A DNA stretch of 64,000 nt. It comes from Actinomycetes bacterium (GTDB taxonomy: Bacteria > Actinomycetota > Actinomycetes > Actinomycetales > Microbacteriaceae). The notes under the pieces were generated by a model, which saw only the letters and a list, made by a program, of their open reading frames with translations, searched no databases and was not told where the DNA came from. Within the stretch, counting starts at the first letter, position 1; each line of letters opens with the position of its first letter. Made by a program: the position numbers and the translations under genes. Positions 30,313 through 40,399 of the stretch are shown one piece after another. The stretch lies in the NCBI GenBank assembly GCA_023386365.1, contig JAEWJX010000076.1, positions 1-64,000 of the forward strand, given 5' to 3'.

Positions 30313-30341
30313 GTGCTTCCTTTCGTGAAGCGGATGGTGTG

Positions 30342-30384
30342 GGGATCTCGATACACCGACCAAGGTCGGCACTCGATCAGCGGG
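30342..30384. repeat. Intergenic palindromic repeat, copy 6, overlapping the trxB stop
   Basis: GGGATCTCGATACACCGACC, then AA, then GGTCGGCACTCGATCAGCGGG. It matches copies 1 and 3. The trxB stop codon (30377-30379) and last two codons lie inside it, so the element supplies the end of trxB. Confidence 0.8.
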
Positions 30385-31333
30385 TCAGGGCCTCCGCGGT
30401 CTTCGCGGCGTCCTCGAGCGCGGCCAGGTAGTGCTCGGCGTCGAGCGCCGCGACCACGCCGGAGCCCGCCGCGGTGGCGGCCTGCTTGTAGGTGGGGTCG
30501 ACGACGTCACCGGCCGCGAACACGCCCTTGACGCTGGTGCGCGAGCTGCGTCCCTCGACGGCGATGGTGCCTTCCGGGGCGAGCTCCAACTGCCCGTGCA
30601 CGAGGTGCGTGCGGGGGTCGGCGCCGATCGCCACGAAGAGGCCCTCGATGTCGAGGGTCGTCTCGGTGCCGTCGACCGTGTTCACGATGCCGATGCCGGT
30701 GACCTTCTCGTCGCCGTAGATGTGCTTCACCTCGTTGTTCCAGATGACCTGGATCTTCGGGTCGGCGAAGGCGCGGTCCTGCATGGCCGCGGATGCGCGG
30801 AAGCTGTCGCGGCGGTGGATCAGGTACACGGTGTCGGCGAAGCGGGTGAGGAACGTGGCCTCTTCGAGCGCCGAGTCGCCGCCGCCGATGACGGCCACCT
30901 TCTTCTGGCGGAAGAACGCGCCGTCGCAGGTGGCGCACCAGGAGACGCCGTACCCGGAGAGCCGCTCCTCGTCGGGCAGGCCGAGCTTGCGGTACGCGGA
31001 ACCGGTGGCGTAGATCACGGTGTGGGCCTCGTGCACGTCGCCGTTTCCGAGGGTGACGCGCTTCACGTCGCCGGTGAGTTCGAGCGAGACGACGTCGTCG
31101 TAGACGATCTCGGCGCCGAAGCGCTCCGCCTGCTGCTGCATGCGGGTCATGAGGTCGGGGCCCATGATGCCCTCGGGGAAGCCGGGGAAGTTCTCGACCT
31201 CGGTGGTCTTCATGAGTTCGCCGCCGAACTCGACCGAGCTCGCGATGACGAGGGGGGCGAGGTTGGCGCGCGCTGCGTAGATCGCGGCCGTGTATCCGGC
31301 GGGGCCGGATCCGATGATGATGACGTGACGCAT
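30377..31333 (-). CDS. trxB: Thioredoxin reductase (NADPH)
   Basis: FAD flavoprotein that reduces thioredoxin with NADPH. 318 residues from MRHVIIIGSGPAGYTAA; an ATG six codons upstream is possible, but GAGGAG is better spaced for 31333. The redox pair is Cys133/Cys136 (CATCDG), the NADPH motif is VIGGGDSALEEA, and the C-terminal FAD motif is GVFAAGDVVDPTYKQ. The C-terminus is created by repeat copy 6. It belongs to a murJ-trxB-trxA run, as in other actinobacteria. Confidence 0.98.
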   Translation of the reverse strand: MRHVIIIGSGPAGYTAAIYAARANLAPLVIASSVEFGGELMKTTEVENFPGFPEGIMGPDLMTRMQQQAERFGAEIVYDDVVSLELTGDVKRVTLGNGDVHEAHTVIYATGSAYRKLGLPDEERLSGYGVSWCATCDGAFFRQKKVAVIGGGDSALEEATFLTRFADTVYLIHRRDSFRASAAMQDRAFADPKIQVIWNNEVKHIYGDEKVTGIGIVNTVDGTETTLDIEGLFVAIGADPRTHLVHGQLELAPEGTIAVEGRSSRTSVKGVFAAGDVVDPTYKQAATAAGSGVVAALDAEHYLAALEDAAKTAEALTR

Positions 31334-31418
31334 CCCGGTGATTCTCCTCATCTAGGGGGTCGCGAGGTACAACACATCCTAGGCGGCGGGCATTCCTGGC
31401 CCCCGCGCGTCGGATCGG

Positions 31419-33074
31419 TCAGCGGCGGCCGCGGACGCGTTGCAGCAGGGGGGCGATCCCGGCGCGCAGCTCGGGGACGCGCACCGCCAGCAGCAAGGCG
31501 CCGTAGACGGCGAGCACGACCATTCCGACCACCGCGATCGAGACGAAAGCCCCGCCGCCGCTCGACACCGCGAACCCGCGCGTGAAGCCGCCGAGCAGAG
31601 CGAGGACTCCGACACCGACCGCGAGGGCGAGCACGGCGGCGGCGACGAAGATCGCCACCCGTACGAGCACCCGGCGGCCGTCGATCCCGTTGATGCGACG
31701 ACGCAGCACGAGCGCGAGAACCGTCGCCTGCACGGTGCTGGCGACGGTGGTCGCGAAGGCGACACCGATGCCGATCCGGTCGCCGGGCACCCACAGAGCG
31801 ACCGCGACCAGCACGAGCGTGACCGTGACGCCTTGCACGAGCTGGATGAAGAACGGCGTGCGGGTGTCGCCGAGGGCGAAGAATGCGCGCTGCAGCACGA
31901 ACATCGTCGAGAACGGGATGAGTCCGATCAGGTAGGCGATCAGCACGGAACTGATGCCGACCGTCTGGGAGGGGTCGTTCTTGCCGAAGAACGCACCGAA
32001 GGGGATCGCGGCGGCAGCGATCGCGGCGCCGGCACCCGTCACGAGCAGCAGGATCGTGCGCAGCGAGCTCGACAGATCGAAGCGAAGCGCGTCGAGGTCG
32101 CCCTTGTGGGCGTGACCCGCCATCCGTGTGAAGTACGGCGTCGCGACCGAGATGGCGAGGATCGAGTGCGGCAGCATGAAGAGCAGCCAGCCGATGTTGA
32201 GCACCGCGATCGAGGGGTCGTGGGGTCCGGCGAGGCTCGCGACCTTCGTCTGCACGAGAATCGTCAGCTGCGTGATGACGATCATGCCGAAGGTCCAGCT
32301 GGCTGCCTTGCCCGCCGACGAGAGGCCCACACCGCGCCAACGGAAGTCGGGGCGGTACTTGAGCCCGGTGTGACGCCAGAACAGCAGCAGGAACAGCATC
32401 TGCACGGCGATGCCCAGGGTTGCGCCACCGCCGAGCACGGCGATCTGCTCGGGGGTCCAACTGGCGGGATCGCGGTGGGCAGGGTCCGTGCCGAACACGG
32501 CGCCGAAGATCAGCAGTGTCGAGATGAGCACCACGTTGTTGGCGACTGGCGCCCAGGTGAACGGCCCGAACACGTGCCGGGCGTTCAGCACCTCGCCGAG
32601 GATCGCGTACATCGCGTAGAAGAACACCTGCGGCAGACACCAGAAGGCGAGCGCGACGGCGAGCGCGATGCCTGCCTCGCTGAACGCGTTGTCCGACCCC
32701 TGGATCGTGTACAGCGGGATGAGCAGGGGAGCGGCGAGGGTGACCACCAGTGTGATGCCGAACACGACACTGACGGCGAGGGTCAGCAGCCGGTTGACGA
32801 ACGCCTGACCGCCGTCGTCGTGGCCGGCGGCGCGGACGATCTGCGGCACCAGCACCGCGCTGGTGAGGCCGCCGGCGACGAGGGCGAAGATGTTCGACGG
32901 CAGGGTGTTCGCGAGGGCGAACGCGTTCGCGCCCGGGTTCTGCGATCCGATGGTCCAGACGAGCACGGTCGCGTTCACGAAGCCGAGCAGACGCGACACG
33001 AGGGTGCCGGAGGCGATGGTGGTGCTCGCCTTCCGGATGGCGCCGTCGTCGGCGGGCGCGGGAGCCTCAGTCAC
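31419..33074 (-). CDS. murJ: Lipid II flippase MurJ (MviN family)
   Basis: Multidrug/oligosaccharidyl-lipid/polysaccharide-family transporter that flips lipid II to the outer face. 551 residues with about 14 membrane helices; SGTLVSRLLGFVNATVL and NTLPSNIFALVAGGLTSAVLVPQIV are helix 1-2 signatures, and AYLIGLIPFSTMFVLQRAFFALGDTRTPF is characteristic. The mycobacterial homologue carries a cytoplasmic pseudokinase that is absent here. The GTG start overlaps the DUF6049 gene by 8 bases. Confidence 0.95.
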   Translation of the reverse strand: MTEAPAPADDGAIRKASTTIASGTLVSRLLGFVNATVLVWTIGSQNPGANAFALANTLPSNIFALVAGGLTSAVLVPQIVRAAGHDDGGQAFVNRLLTLAVSVVFGITLVVTLAAPLLIPLYTIQGSDNAFSEAGIALAVALAFWCLPQVFFYAMYAILGEVLNARHVFGPFTWAPVANNVVLISTLLIFGAVFGTDPAHRDPASWTPEQIAVLGGGATLGIAVQMLFLLLFWRHTGLKYRPDFRWRGVGLSSAGKAASWTFGMIVITQLTILVQTKVASLAGPHDPSIAVLNIGWLLFMLPHSILAISVATPYFTRMAGHAHKGDLDALRFDLSSSLRTILLLVTGAGAAIAAAAIPFGAFFGKNDPSQTVGISSVLIAYLIGLIPFSTMFVLQRAFFALGDTRTPFFIQLVQGVTVTLVLVAVALWVPGDRIGIGVAFATTVASTVQATVLALVLRRRINGIDGRRVLVRVAIFVAAAVLALAVGVGVLALLGGFTRGFAVSSGGGAFVSIAVVGMVVLAVYGALLLAVRVPELRAGIAPLLQRVRGRR

Positions 33075-34785
33075 GCGGCTCCTCGGCGGCGGCCGCGCGG
33101 GCGCGTCGTCGCCGCAGGATGAGTCGCACGATGCCGGCGCCGAACACGATCAGCAGGATGGCGACGAACACCGTCGTGCCGATGCCCTCCCATTCGGCCT
33201 GCGCCGTCACCCGCACGAACGCCGAATCGATGGGAACCCCGGTGGGGCTGTGCAGGGTCGCCTGCACCATCACGTCGCCGTTCGCGACCGCCTCGACCGG
33301 CACCCGGGCGCTGCCCGTGGACTGCGGCTCGACGACCAGCTCCACATCGCCCTCGACCCGCAGAATCGGGCTCTGCGGGGTGATGCCGACCCGCACGTTG
33401 ATCGCGTACGGCAACTCGTTGCTGACGGACACCCGGAAGTCGGTGTTGCGGGCGAGCAGCACGACGTCGCTGCCGCGTTCGATCTGCACCGACGACAGGA
33501 TCGCGTCGGACCGTGCGTGGAACGCGTCGACTGCAACGCCCCAGCTCGTCGCATCCGCACGCCATCCGTTCCCGTACAGGGCGATGCGGTCGAGCGCGCG
33601 GGTGTCGAGCAGGGGAGCGGGGTCGACGACGACGCTCGAGAACGTCGTTTCGTTCGCCGCAGCCTCCGCAAGGGAAGTGAACACCTGCTCCCGGTCGGCG
33701 TCGGCGGCCGCTTCGGGGAGCGACGCCGGTGTCGGTTCCGTGGCGAGGATCTCGCTCAGCGTCACCGGTTGGGCGGACGGGGTGGTCTGGAGGTGGGCGA
33801 ACGTCTCGACCGCGCCGCTCATCGAGTCGGCCCACCCGCGATCGAGCGTCACCACGATCCCGCGGCCAGGCGCGGCACCCAGCTGGGAGGCGAGCGTCGC
33901 GTCGAAGGAGGTCAGCGCCACCGCACGGTCGGTCTCGGAGATCGCGGCGGTTGCGTCGCGGAACTGCGCGGACAGGCGGGCGTCGGAGACGATCCCCCGG
34001 ATGTCGTCGAACGCGACGAACGGCGACGACGAGCCCGCCAGCTCCGACGACACCACCACATCCGCGTAGCCGGCCGCTGCGAGCGGACCCAGGTCGCCGG
34101 ATCCCACGCTCTCGTCGGCGGGCCAGGCGATCGCCGGGAGGGTGGTTGCCCACGCGAGGATCTCGTCTGTGGTGGGGAACGGCGGCGCCTGATCCGGGTC
34201 GGGCGTCGCGGAGGGAGTCGGCGTGGGCGTCTCGTTGGGCGCCGGGGTGGCGACGGGGGTGAAGTTGGCCGGGTCGAGTGCGAAACCGAACCCGCTCGGA
34301 GTGAGGGCGTCGAGCGTGCCGGTGCGGGCGGCGCTCACGAGATCGGCGTCGGCGTAGGCGAGCGTGAAGGTCTCGTTCGGCAGGGCCTCCAGGCGCACGA
34401 GCCACGCGAGGGCCGACTCCGGAGCTGCGCTGCCCAGCACCCGGATCGAGGCGATCACCATCGGATCGACCGCGAGCGTCGCCGACGACCCGGCGACGGC
34501 ATCCAGCTGGCGGGTCAGGGTGCCGAACTGGCCCGTGTAGCGCGCGAGATCTTCGGCGGAAACCAGACCGGTGGTGGTGGGTGCCACGCCGATCGGCACG
34601 AGCACGGCGACCGAGAGCGGCCCCGAGCCGGGCGTGATGACCGCCGCGCTCGCCGGCCGGGTGCCGGATGCGGGGAAGTCGGGGCGGGCTGCCGCCATCG
34701 CGGGTGCCGCGACCGTCGCCGCGAGAGCCGCCGCGAGCAGCCCGGATGCCAGCGCGCGGAGTCCGCGGCGGGTCGTCAGCGGCAC
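33067..34785 (-). CDS. DUF6049 family secreted, membrane-anchored protein
   Basis: A 572-residue exported protein with signal peptide ([23 protein letters not shown]), a large extracellular region with a Pro/Thr-rich insert (TPTPSATPDPDQ) and immunoglobulin-like C-terminal part (NELPYAINVRVGITPQSP), one transmembrane helix near the end (TTVFVAILLIVFGAGIVRLIL) and a basic cytoplasmic tail. It occupies the place of Rv3909 beside murJ in mycobacteria; function is unknown, probably envelope biogenesis. The start is a GTG about 33 bases after the predicted transcription start. Confidence 0.85.
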   Translation of the reverse strand: MPLTTRRGLRALASGLLAAALAATVAAPAMAAARPDFPASGTRPASAAVITPGSGPLSVAVLVPIGVAPTTTGLVSAEDLARYTGQFGTLTRQLDAVAGSSATLAVDPMVIASIRVLGSAAPESALAWLVRLEALPNETFTLAYADADLVSAARTGTLDALTPSGFGFALDPANFTPVATPAPNETPTPTPSATPDPDQAPPFPTTDEILAWATTLPAIAWPADESVGSGDLGPLAAAGYADVVVSSELAGSSSPFVAFDDIRGIVSDARLSAQFRDATAAISETDRAVALTSFDATLASQLGAAPGRGIVVTLDRGWADSMSGAVETFAHLQTTPSAQPVTLSEILATEPTPASLPEAAADADREQVFTSLAEAAANETTFSSVVVDPAPLLDTRALDRIALYGNGWRADATSWGVAVDAFHARSDAILSSVQIERGSDVVLLARNTDFRVSVSNELPYAINVRVGITPQSPILRVEGDVELVVEPQSTGSARVPVEAVANGDVMVQATLHSPTGVPIDSAFVRVTAQAEWEGIGTTVFVAILLIVFGAGIVRLILRRRRARAAAAEEPRD

Positions 34786-34820
34786 AGCGAGGCGCTCACG
34801 TACGACACGGCCGACATGGT

Positions 34821-34838
34821 GTCGAGTCTAGACTCGAC
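34821..34838. promoter_or_regulatory. Perfect 18-base palindrome forming a bidirectional promoter (pcnA / DUF6049)
   Basis: GTCGAGTCTAGACTCGAC is its own reverse complement and contains TAGACT on each strand (plus 34829-34834; minus 34830-34825). The plus copy is 8 bases from the pcnA ATG, giving a near-leaderless start; the minus copy would start the DUF6049-murJ-trx transcript about 33 bases before its GTG. It could also bind a dimeric regulator. Confidence 0.55.
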
Positions 34839-34842
34839 GGCT

Positions 34843-36270
34843 ATGCAACCCGTCGCGGACGCCGTCCAGCGCCTTCACGCGCTCGCGGACTCCCCCCGGA
34901 TCCGCAAGCTGTCCGAGAGCTTCGCTGCGGCCGGGCACGAACTGGCCCTGGTCGGCGGTCCCGTGCGCGACGCCTTCCTCGGACGCGACTCGCACGACCT
35001 CGACTTCGCCAGCTCCGCGACCCCCGACGAGATCCTCGCGGTGATCGCACCGATCGTCGACACCCACTGGGACATCGGTCGCGCGTTCGGCACCATCGGG
35101 GCGCGGCTCGGCGACCTGACGGTCGAGATCACGACCTACCGATCCGACGTGTACGACGGCGAGACCCGCAAGCCGGTGGTGGCGTTCGGCGACAGCCTCG
35201 ACGGCGACCTCCTGCGCCGCGACTTCACCGTGAACGCGATGGCGCTCCGCCTGCCCGAGAAGGTGCTCGTCGACCCGTCCGGAGGATTCGACGACCTGCT
35301 CGCGGGGCGCCTGCGCACCCCCATCGAACCGGAGGTGTCGTTCGGCGACGACCCACTGCGGATGATGCGCGGCGCCCGCTTCACCGCCCAGCTGGGGTTC
35401 CAGCTCGATGCGGCCACCACGGCGGCCATCGCCGCCCTCGCCGATCGCATCCCGATCGTCTCGGCGGAGCGGATCGGCGACGAGCTGTCGAAGATGCTGC
35501 TCACCGACGACCCGGTGGCCGGCATCCGGGTTCTCGTCGACACGGGCCTCGCCGACATCGTGCTGCCCGAGATCCCGGCACTTCGGCTCGAGATCGACGA
35601 GCACGCCCACCACAAGGACGTCTACGAGCACAGCCTCACCGCGCTGCAGCAGGCCATCGTCCTCGAACGCGCGCGGGGGCACGCACCCGACCTGGTGCTG
35701 CGGCTCGCGGTGCTGCTGCACGACATCGGCAAGCCCGCCACCCGCAAGATCGAGCCGAACGGGGCGGTCAGCTTCTACCACCACGACGTGCTCGGCGGGA
35801 AGCTCGCCAGCAAGCGCCTGCGCGAGCTGCGGTTCGACGGCGACACCATCAAGGCGGTGGCGTTGCTCATCCGCCTGCACCTTCGTTTCTTCGGCTACGC
35901 CGACACCAGCTGGACGGACGCGGCGGTGCGCCGCTACGTGCGCGACGCCGGTGACCAGCTGGAGCGGCTGCACATCCTGTCGCGTGCCGACGTCACGACC
36001 CGCAACCAGCGCAAGGCCCAGCGGCTGCAGGGCGCGTACGACCAGCTGGAGGAGCGGATCGCGACGCTGGCTGAGGAGGAGGAGCTCGCCTCCATCCGCC
36101 CCGACCTCGACGGCGAGCAGATCATGGCGATCCTCGGCATCCGACCCGGGCCGGAGGTCGGTGAGGCGTACCGCTACCTGCTCGAGGTGCGACTCGACGA
36201 GGGCCACCTCGACGCGGAGGCCGCGGAGGCCCGACTTCGGGCGTGGTGGGCTTCCCGCCCGGGCGTGTAA
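34843..36270 (+). CDS. pcnA: CCA tRNA nucleotidyltransferase
   Basis: Adds or repairs the 3' CCA of tRNAs; both tRNA genes in this window lack an encoded full CCA. The 475-residue protein has the nucleotidyltransferase motif GGPVRDAFLGRDSHDLDF, the template region (RRDFTVNAMAL, DPLRMMRGARF) and an HD phosphohydrolase domain (EHAHHKDVYEHS, LLHDIGKP). The ATG at 34843 is preferred over the in-frame ATG at 34816 because the -10 box lies between them. Confidence 0.97.
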   Translation: MQPVADAVQRLHALADSPRIRKLSESFAAAGHELALVGGPVRDAFLGRDSHDLDFASSATPDEILAVIAPIVDTHWDIGRAFGTIGARLGDLTVEITTYRSDVYDGETRKPVVAFGDSLDGDLLRRDFTVNAMALRLPEKVLVDPSGGFDDLLAGRLRTPIEPEVSFGDDPLRMMRGARFTAQLGFQLDAATTAAIAALADRIPIVSAERIGDELSKMLLTDDPVAGIRVLVDTGLADIVLPEIPALRLEIDEHAHHKDVYEHSLTALQQAIVLERARGHAPDLVLRLAVLLHDIGKPATRKIEPNGAVSFYHHDVLGGKLASKRLRELRFDGDTIKAVALLIRLHLRFFGYADTSWTDAAVRRYVRDAGDQLERLHILSRADVTTRNQRKAQRLQGAYDQLEERIATLAEEEELASIRPDLDGEQIMAILGIRPGPEVGEAYRYLLEVRLDEGHLDAEAAEARLRAWWASRPGV

Positions 36271-36273
36271 GAT
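36268..36273 (+). promoter_or_regulatory. -10 box of the rpsF operon
   Basis: TAAGAT overlaps the pcnA stop codon. Transcription from here would give a leader of about 90 bases before rpsF. The -35 region is not clear. Confidence 0.4.
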
Positions 36274-36280
36274 AGCCAGG

Positions 36281-36369
36281 TTGCCCGCACGTCCTGCGTG
36301 CGAGCAGATGCATTCAACCCTCCTGCTGCAGACATCCTGCAGCCGTTCTAGTCCGAAGGAGGTGGGTCA
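36281..36369 (+). promoter_or_regulatory. rpsF leader, possible S6:S18 autoregulatory RNA
   Basis: The ~90-base leader contains short inverted repeats (GCACG..CGTGC and CTGCTGCAG..CTGCAG) and ends CCGAAGGAGG, a very strong ribosome binding site. S6:S18-binding leaders with an exposed CCG are known before rpsF in many bacteria. I cannot fold it confidently, so this is a suggestion. Confidence 0.3.
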
Positions 36370-36777
36370 ATGACGCATCAGTACGAGTTGATGGTGATTC
36401 TCGATCCCGAGATCGATGAGCGCACCGTCGCACCCAGCCTGGACAAGTTCCTCGGTGTCATCCGCAATGACGGTGGCAGCATCGAGAACGTCGACATCTG
36501 GGGCCGTCGCCGCCTGGCGTACGAGATCGCGAAGAAGTCCGAGGGCATCTACGCCGTCGTCAACTTCACCGCGACCAGCGAGGCAACCCTGGAGCTCGAC
36601 CGCCAGCTGAAGCTCAGCGAGGCCGTCCTGCGCACCAAGGTCCTCCGCGCCGAAGAGGCCGTCGCCCGTGCCGACAAGCACGCCGAGGCCGAGGCCAAGA
36701 AGGCCGCCCGCAAGGCTGCCAAGGCTCCCGCCGAGAAGCCGGCAGCCAAGGCTGCCGCCGAGAAGGACGCCGAGTAG
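36370..36777 (+). CDS. rpsF: 30S ribosomal protein S6
   Basis: Small-subunit protein that binds with S18 to 16S rRNA. The core ([20 protein letters not shown] through the [10 protein letters not shown] segment, about 98 residues) is canonical. It is followed by an Ala/Lys-rich extension of about 35 residues ([20 protein letters not shown]), longer than the usual ~96-100-residue protein. It leads the rpsF-ssb-rpsR-rplI operon. Confidence 0.98.
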   Translation: MTHQYELMVILDPEIDERTVAPSLDKFLGVIRNDGGSIENVDIWGRRRLAYEIAKKSEGIYAVVNFTATSEATLELDRQLKLSEAVLRTKVLRAEEAVARADKHAEAEAKKAARKAAKAPAEKPAAKAAAEKDAE

Positions 36778-36780
36778 GCC

Positions 36781-37275
36781 ATGGCCGGCGAGACGATCAT
36801 CACGGTCGTGGGCAACCTCACGGCGGACCCCGAGCTGCGCTACACGCAGTCCGGGCTCGCGGTCGCGAACTTCACCATCGCGTCCACGCCGCGCTCGTTC
36901 GACCGTGCAACGAACGACTGGAAGGACGGCGAGGCCCTGTTCCTCCGCGCGTCCTGCTGGCGTGAGTTCGCAGAGCACGTCGCCGGCTCGCTGACGAAGG
37001 GAAGCCGCGTCATCGCGACCGGCCGCCTCAAGCAGCGCTCCTACGAAACGAAGGAGGGCGAGAAGCGCACCGCCATCGAGCTTGAGATCGACGAGATCGG
37101 TCCGAGCCTGCGGTACGCGACCGCCCAGGTCACCCGTGCATCGTCCGGGGCCGGCGGAGGGGGTGGCCGTTCGCAGGCCGCCGTCGCCGACGAGCCGTGG
37201 TCGACCTCCGGGCCGGCCGAGTCGGGTGACGTGTGGAACGCGCCCGGTTCCTACTCCGACGAGACCCCGTTCTGA
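36781..37275 (+). CDS. ssb: Single-stranded DNA-binding protein
   Basis: OB-fold protein protecting ssDNA; 164 residues. Core [23 protein letters not shown] through [27 protein letters not shown], then a Gly/Ser-rich linker and the acidic tip SYSDETPF that recruits partner proteins (canonical DDxPF). It is three bases downstream of rpsF. Confidence 0.96.
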   Translation: MAGETIITVVGNLTADPELRYTQSGLAVANFTIASTPRSFDRATNDWKDGEALFLRASCWREFAEHVAGSLTKGSRVIATGRLKQRSYETKEGEKRTAIELEIDEIGPSLRYATAQVTRASSGAGGGGGRSQAAVADEPWSTSGPAESGDVWNAPGSYSDETPF

Positions 37276-37321
37276 TCGCCCCTCGGGCTGATCGACAACA
37301 GATTCAGAAGGAATAACAGCA

Positions 37322-37585
37322 ATGGCTGGAAAGAGCAGCGGCGGCCAGGACCGTCGCAAGCGCAACGCCAAGGGCGGCAAGAACGCCGCTCCGGCGAAGG
37401 CGGTGAAGGTTGGCGTCATCGACTACAAGGACGTCGCCACCCTCCGCAAGTTCATCTCGGAGCGTGGAAAGATCCGCGCCCGTCGCATCACCGGTGTCTC
37501 CGTGCAGGAGCAGCGCCTCATCGCCCGCGCCGTGAAGAACGCGCGCGAGATGGCGCTCCTCCCGTACGCGGGCTCGGGCCGATAG
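37322..37585 (+). CDS. rpsR: 30S ribosomal protein S18
   Basis: 87-residue basic protein that pairs with S6 on the platform of the 30S subunit. [19 protein letters not shown] and [25 protein letters not shown] are standard. No CxxC zinc motif is present. It lies 46 bases after ssb, with AGAAGGAAT before the ATG. Confidence 0.98.
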   Translation: MAGKSSGGQDRRKRNAKGGKNAAPAKAVKVGVIDYKDVATLRKFISERGKIRARRITGVSVQEQRLIARAVKNAREMALLPYAGSGR

Positions 37586-37594
37586 GAGACCGAT

Positions 37595-38047
37595 ATGTCG
37601 AAGCTCATCCTCACCTCCGAGGTCACCGGCCTCGGTTCGGCCGGTGACGTCGTCGAGGTCAAGAACGGCTACGCCCGTAACTACCTCATCCCGCAGGGTT
37701 TCGCCGTGGCCTGGAGCCGTGGCGGCGAGAAGCAGGTCGAGCAGATCAAGGCGGCTCGCGCCGCTCGTGAACTGGCGACCCTCGAAGACGCCCAGGCCCT
37801 CAAGGCGAAGCTCGAGGCTGCGGCCATCAAGCTGAGCGTGAAGGCCGGCCGGGAAGGCCGTCTGTTCGGTTCGGTCAAGACGGCGGATGTCGTCGCGGCC
37901 GTCGAGGCGGCCGGTCTCGGCACCCTCGACAAGCAGACCATCGAGCTCTCGGCGCCGGTCAAGTCGACCGGTCGCTACGAGGCCACCGTGCGTCTGCGTT
38001 CGGATGTCGTCGCTGCCCTGCAGCTCGACGTCGTCGCGGCCAAGTAA
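37595..38047 (+). CDS. rplI: 50S ribosomal protein L9
   Basis: 150 residues: N-terminal rRNA-binding domain ([33 protein letters not shown]), the long connecting helix and the C-terminal domain ([16 protein letters not shown]). It is the last gene of the operon and is followed by a strong terminator. Confidence 0.98.
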   Translation: MSKLILTSEVTGLGSAGDVVEVKNGYARNYLIPQGFAVAWSRGGEKQVEQIKAARAARELATLEDAQALKAKLEAAAIKLSVKAGREGRLFGSVKTADVVAAVEAAGLGTLDKQTIELSAPVKSTGRYEATVRLRSDVVAALQLDVVAAK

Positions 38048-38061
38048 CACCGCTTTTCACC

Positions 38062-38104
38062 AGTAGCGGCGTGCCCCTTCGGGGGTACGCCGCTACTGCT
38101 TTTG
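38062..38104 (+). terminator. Rho-independent terminator after rplI
   Basis: Long stem AGTAGCGGCGT(G)CCCC, loop TTCG, GGGG(T)ACGCCGCTACT, followed by GCTTTT. This is the clearest intrinsic terminator in the window. Confidence 0.92.
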
Positions 38105-38478
38105 CGGCATATGTGTCAAGCGTTTCTCCACACACCCATTCGGGGGGTGGGCAAGGTTCAACCCCAACTCTAAACATGTTTCTACACACAGGGTGTGAAT
38201 CGGGAAATCCCAGGTCAAAGTGGTCTTCGCGGCCAAACTCCGTAAGTTTTCCACCGAATACTCCACACCTTCTTCACACGGTCCTCGGCGTTTCGGGCCA
38301 ACATTCCACATGCTTGTCCACAGGCTGGCTTGTAGCCCCCGGAAGGCGTGCATAGCTTTGCATCCGGCGCCCCGGGACGCGGCGCCTCCACCGCCACCTG
38401 AACGATCTCTCGGCAGCGCGGTGCGCCTGACCTCGGTGTCCGAGGCGGCACGTAGTTTCGACCTCGGAAGGAGACAGC
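38105..38478. promoter_or_regulatory. dnaB upstream region rich in DnaA-box-like sequences
   Basis: This 374-base gap has no gene and is less GC-rich than its surroundings. It contains the perfect box TTGTCCACA (38314-38322), TTCTCCACA with one mismatch (38124-38132), and weaker forms TTCTACACA (38180-38188), TTTTCCACC (38247-38255) and TACTCCACA (38259-38267), all on the plus strand. Their direction and density suggest DnaA binding or a control region for dnaB. The last 15 bases carry AAGGAGACAGC before the GTG. Confidence 0.5.
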
Positions 38479-39858
<1,380 letters not shown>

Positions 39859-39911
39859 CCGGGACGGGCGGCGATCCCCGGCCCGCAATAGACTTCCGAA
39901 CACGATCCGAA

Positions 39912-39917
39912 TATGAT
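39912..39917 (+). promoter_or_regulatory. -10 box of the toxin-antitoxin pair
   Basis: TATGAT sits 6 bases before the ATG at 39924; a GCAGGG between them could also act as a weak ribosome binding site. Confidence 0.4.
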
Positions 39918-39923
39918 GCAGGG

Positions 39924-40397
39924 ATGAGCATCATGGCCAGCCGACCCACTTCGACGCGGCGGTCCTCGGACCTGAGCAAGCACTCGGCCGAGGTGTTCGC
40001 CGAGGCCGAGGACCACCCGGTGACGGTGACTCGACGCGACGGCGAGGCGCTCGTGCTGATGTCGCAGCGCGAGGCGGATGCGCGGGCGCAGCTGCTGCAG
40101 TTGGCCGCGCAATTGATCACCGTGACGCTCGATGACGAGGGCCCGCTGGAGGAGCGGATGGCGGGACTGTTTCCGTGGATGCTCGCGCTCTCGCCGGAGG
40201 GCCGAGCATCGTGCGCGCGTGCGCTCGTCGACGCCGCCCGGGCCTCGTTCTCCACTGGCCAGCCGCATTTGGCCGTCGCCGAGCTCACCTCGTGGCGCGA
40301 GACGGCGACCGCGATCGCCGCAGGGCTCGGTTCGGAACCGGTCGAGTGGCTCGATGCCGACGAGACTCTGGCGACTGATCCGATCGAGCGTCCCTGA
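39924..40397 (+). CDS. Phd/YefM-type antitoxin-like protein
   Basis: A 157-residue protein whose N-terminal ~65 residues look like the Phd/YefM antitoxin fold: SDLSKHSAEVFAEAEDHPVTVTRRDGEALVLMSQREADA, split here as a DNA-binding segment and a hydrophobic beta part. The remaining helical C-terminus (TSWRETATAIAAGLGSEPVEWL) is longer than in simple antitoxins and may contact the toxin. It precedes the RelE-like gene by 2 bases. Antitoxin function is inferred from fold and pairing. Confidence 0.75.
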   Translation: MSIMASRPTSTRRSSDLSKHSAEVFAEAEDHPVTVTRRDGEALVLMSQREADARAQLLQLAAQLITVTLDDEGPLEERMAGLFPWMLALSPEGRASCARALVDAARASFSTGQPHLAVAELTSWRETATAIAAGLGSEPVEWLDADETLATDPIERP

Positions 40398-40399
40398 CT

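Noticed and set aside
32863..34842. Long in-frame extension upstream of pcnA
   Set aside because: It is antisense to DUF6049 and murJ; the -10 box and family length fix the start at 34843.
38093..38353. Minus-strand ORF of 86 codons upstream of dnaB
   Set aside because: No codon bias, ends in the rplI terminator and has no recognisable motif.
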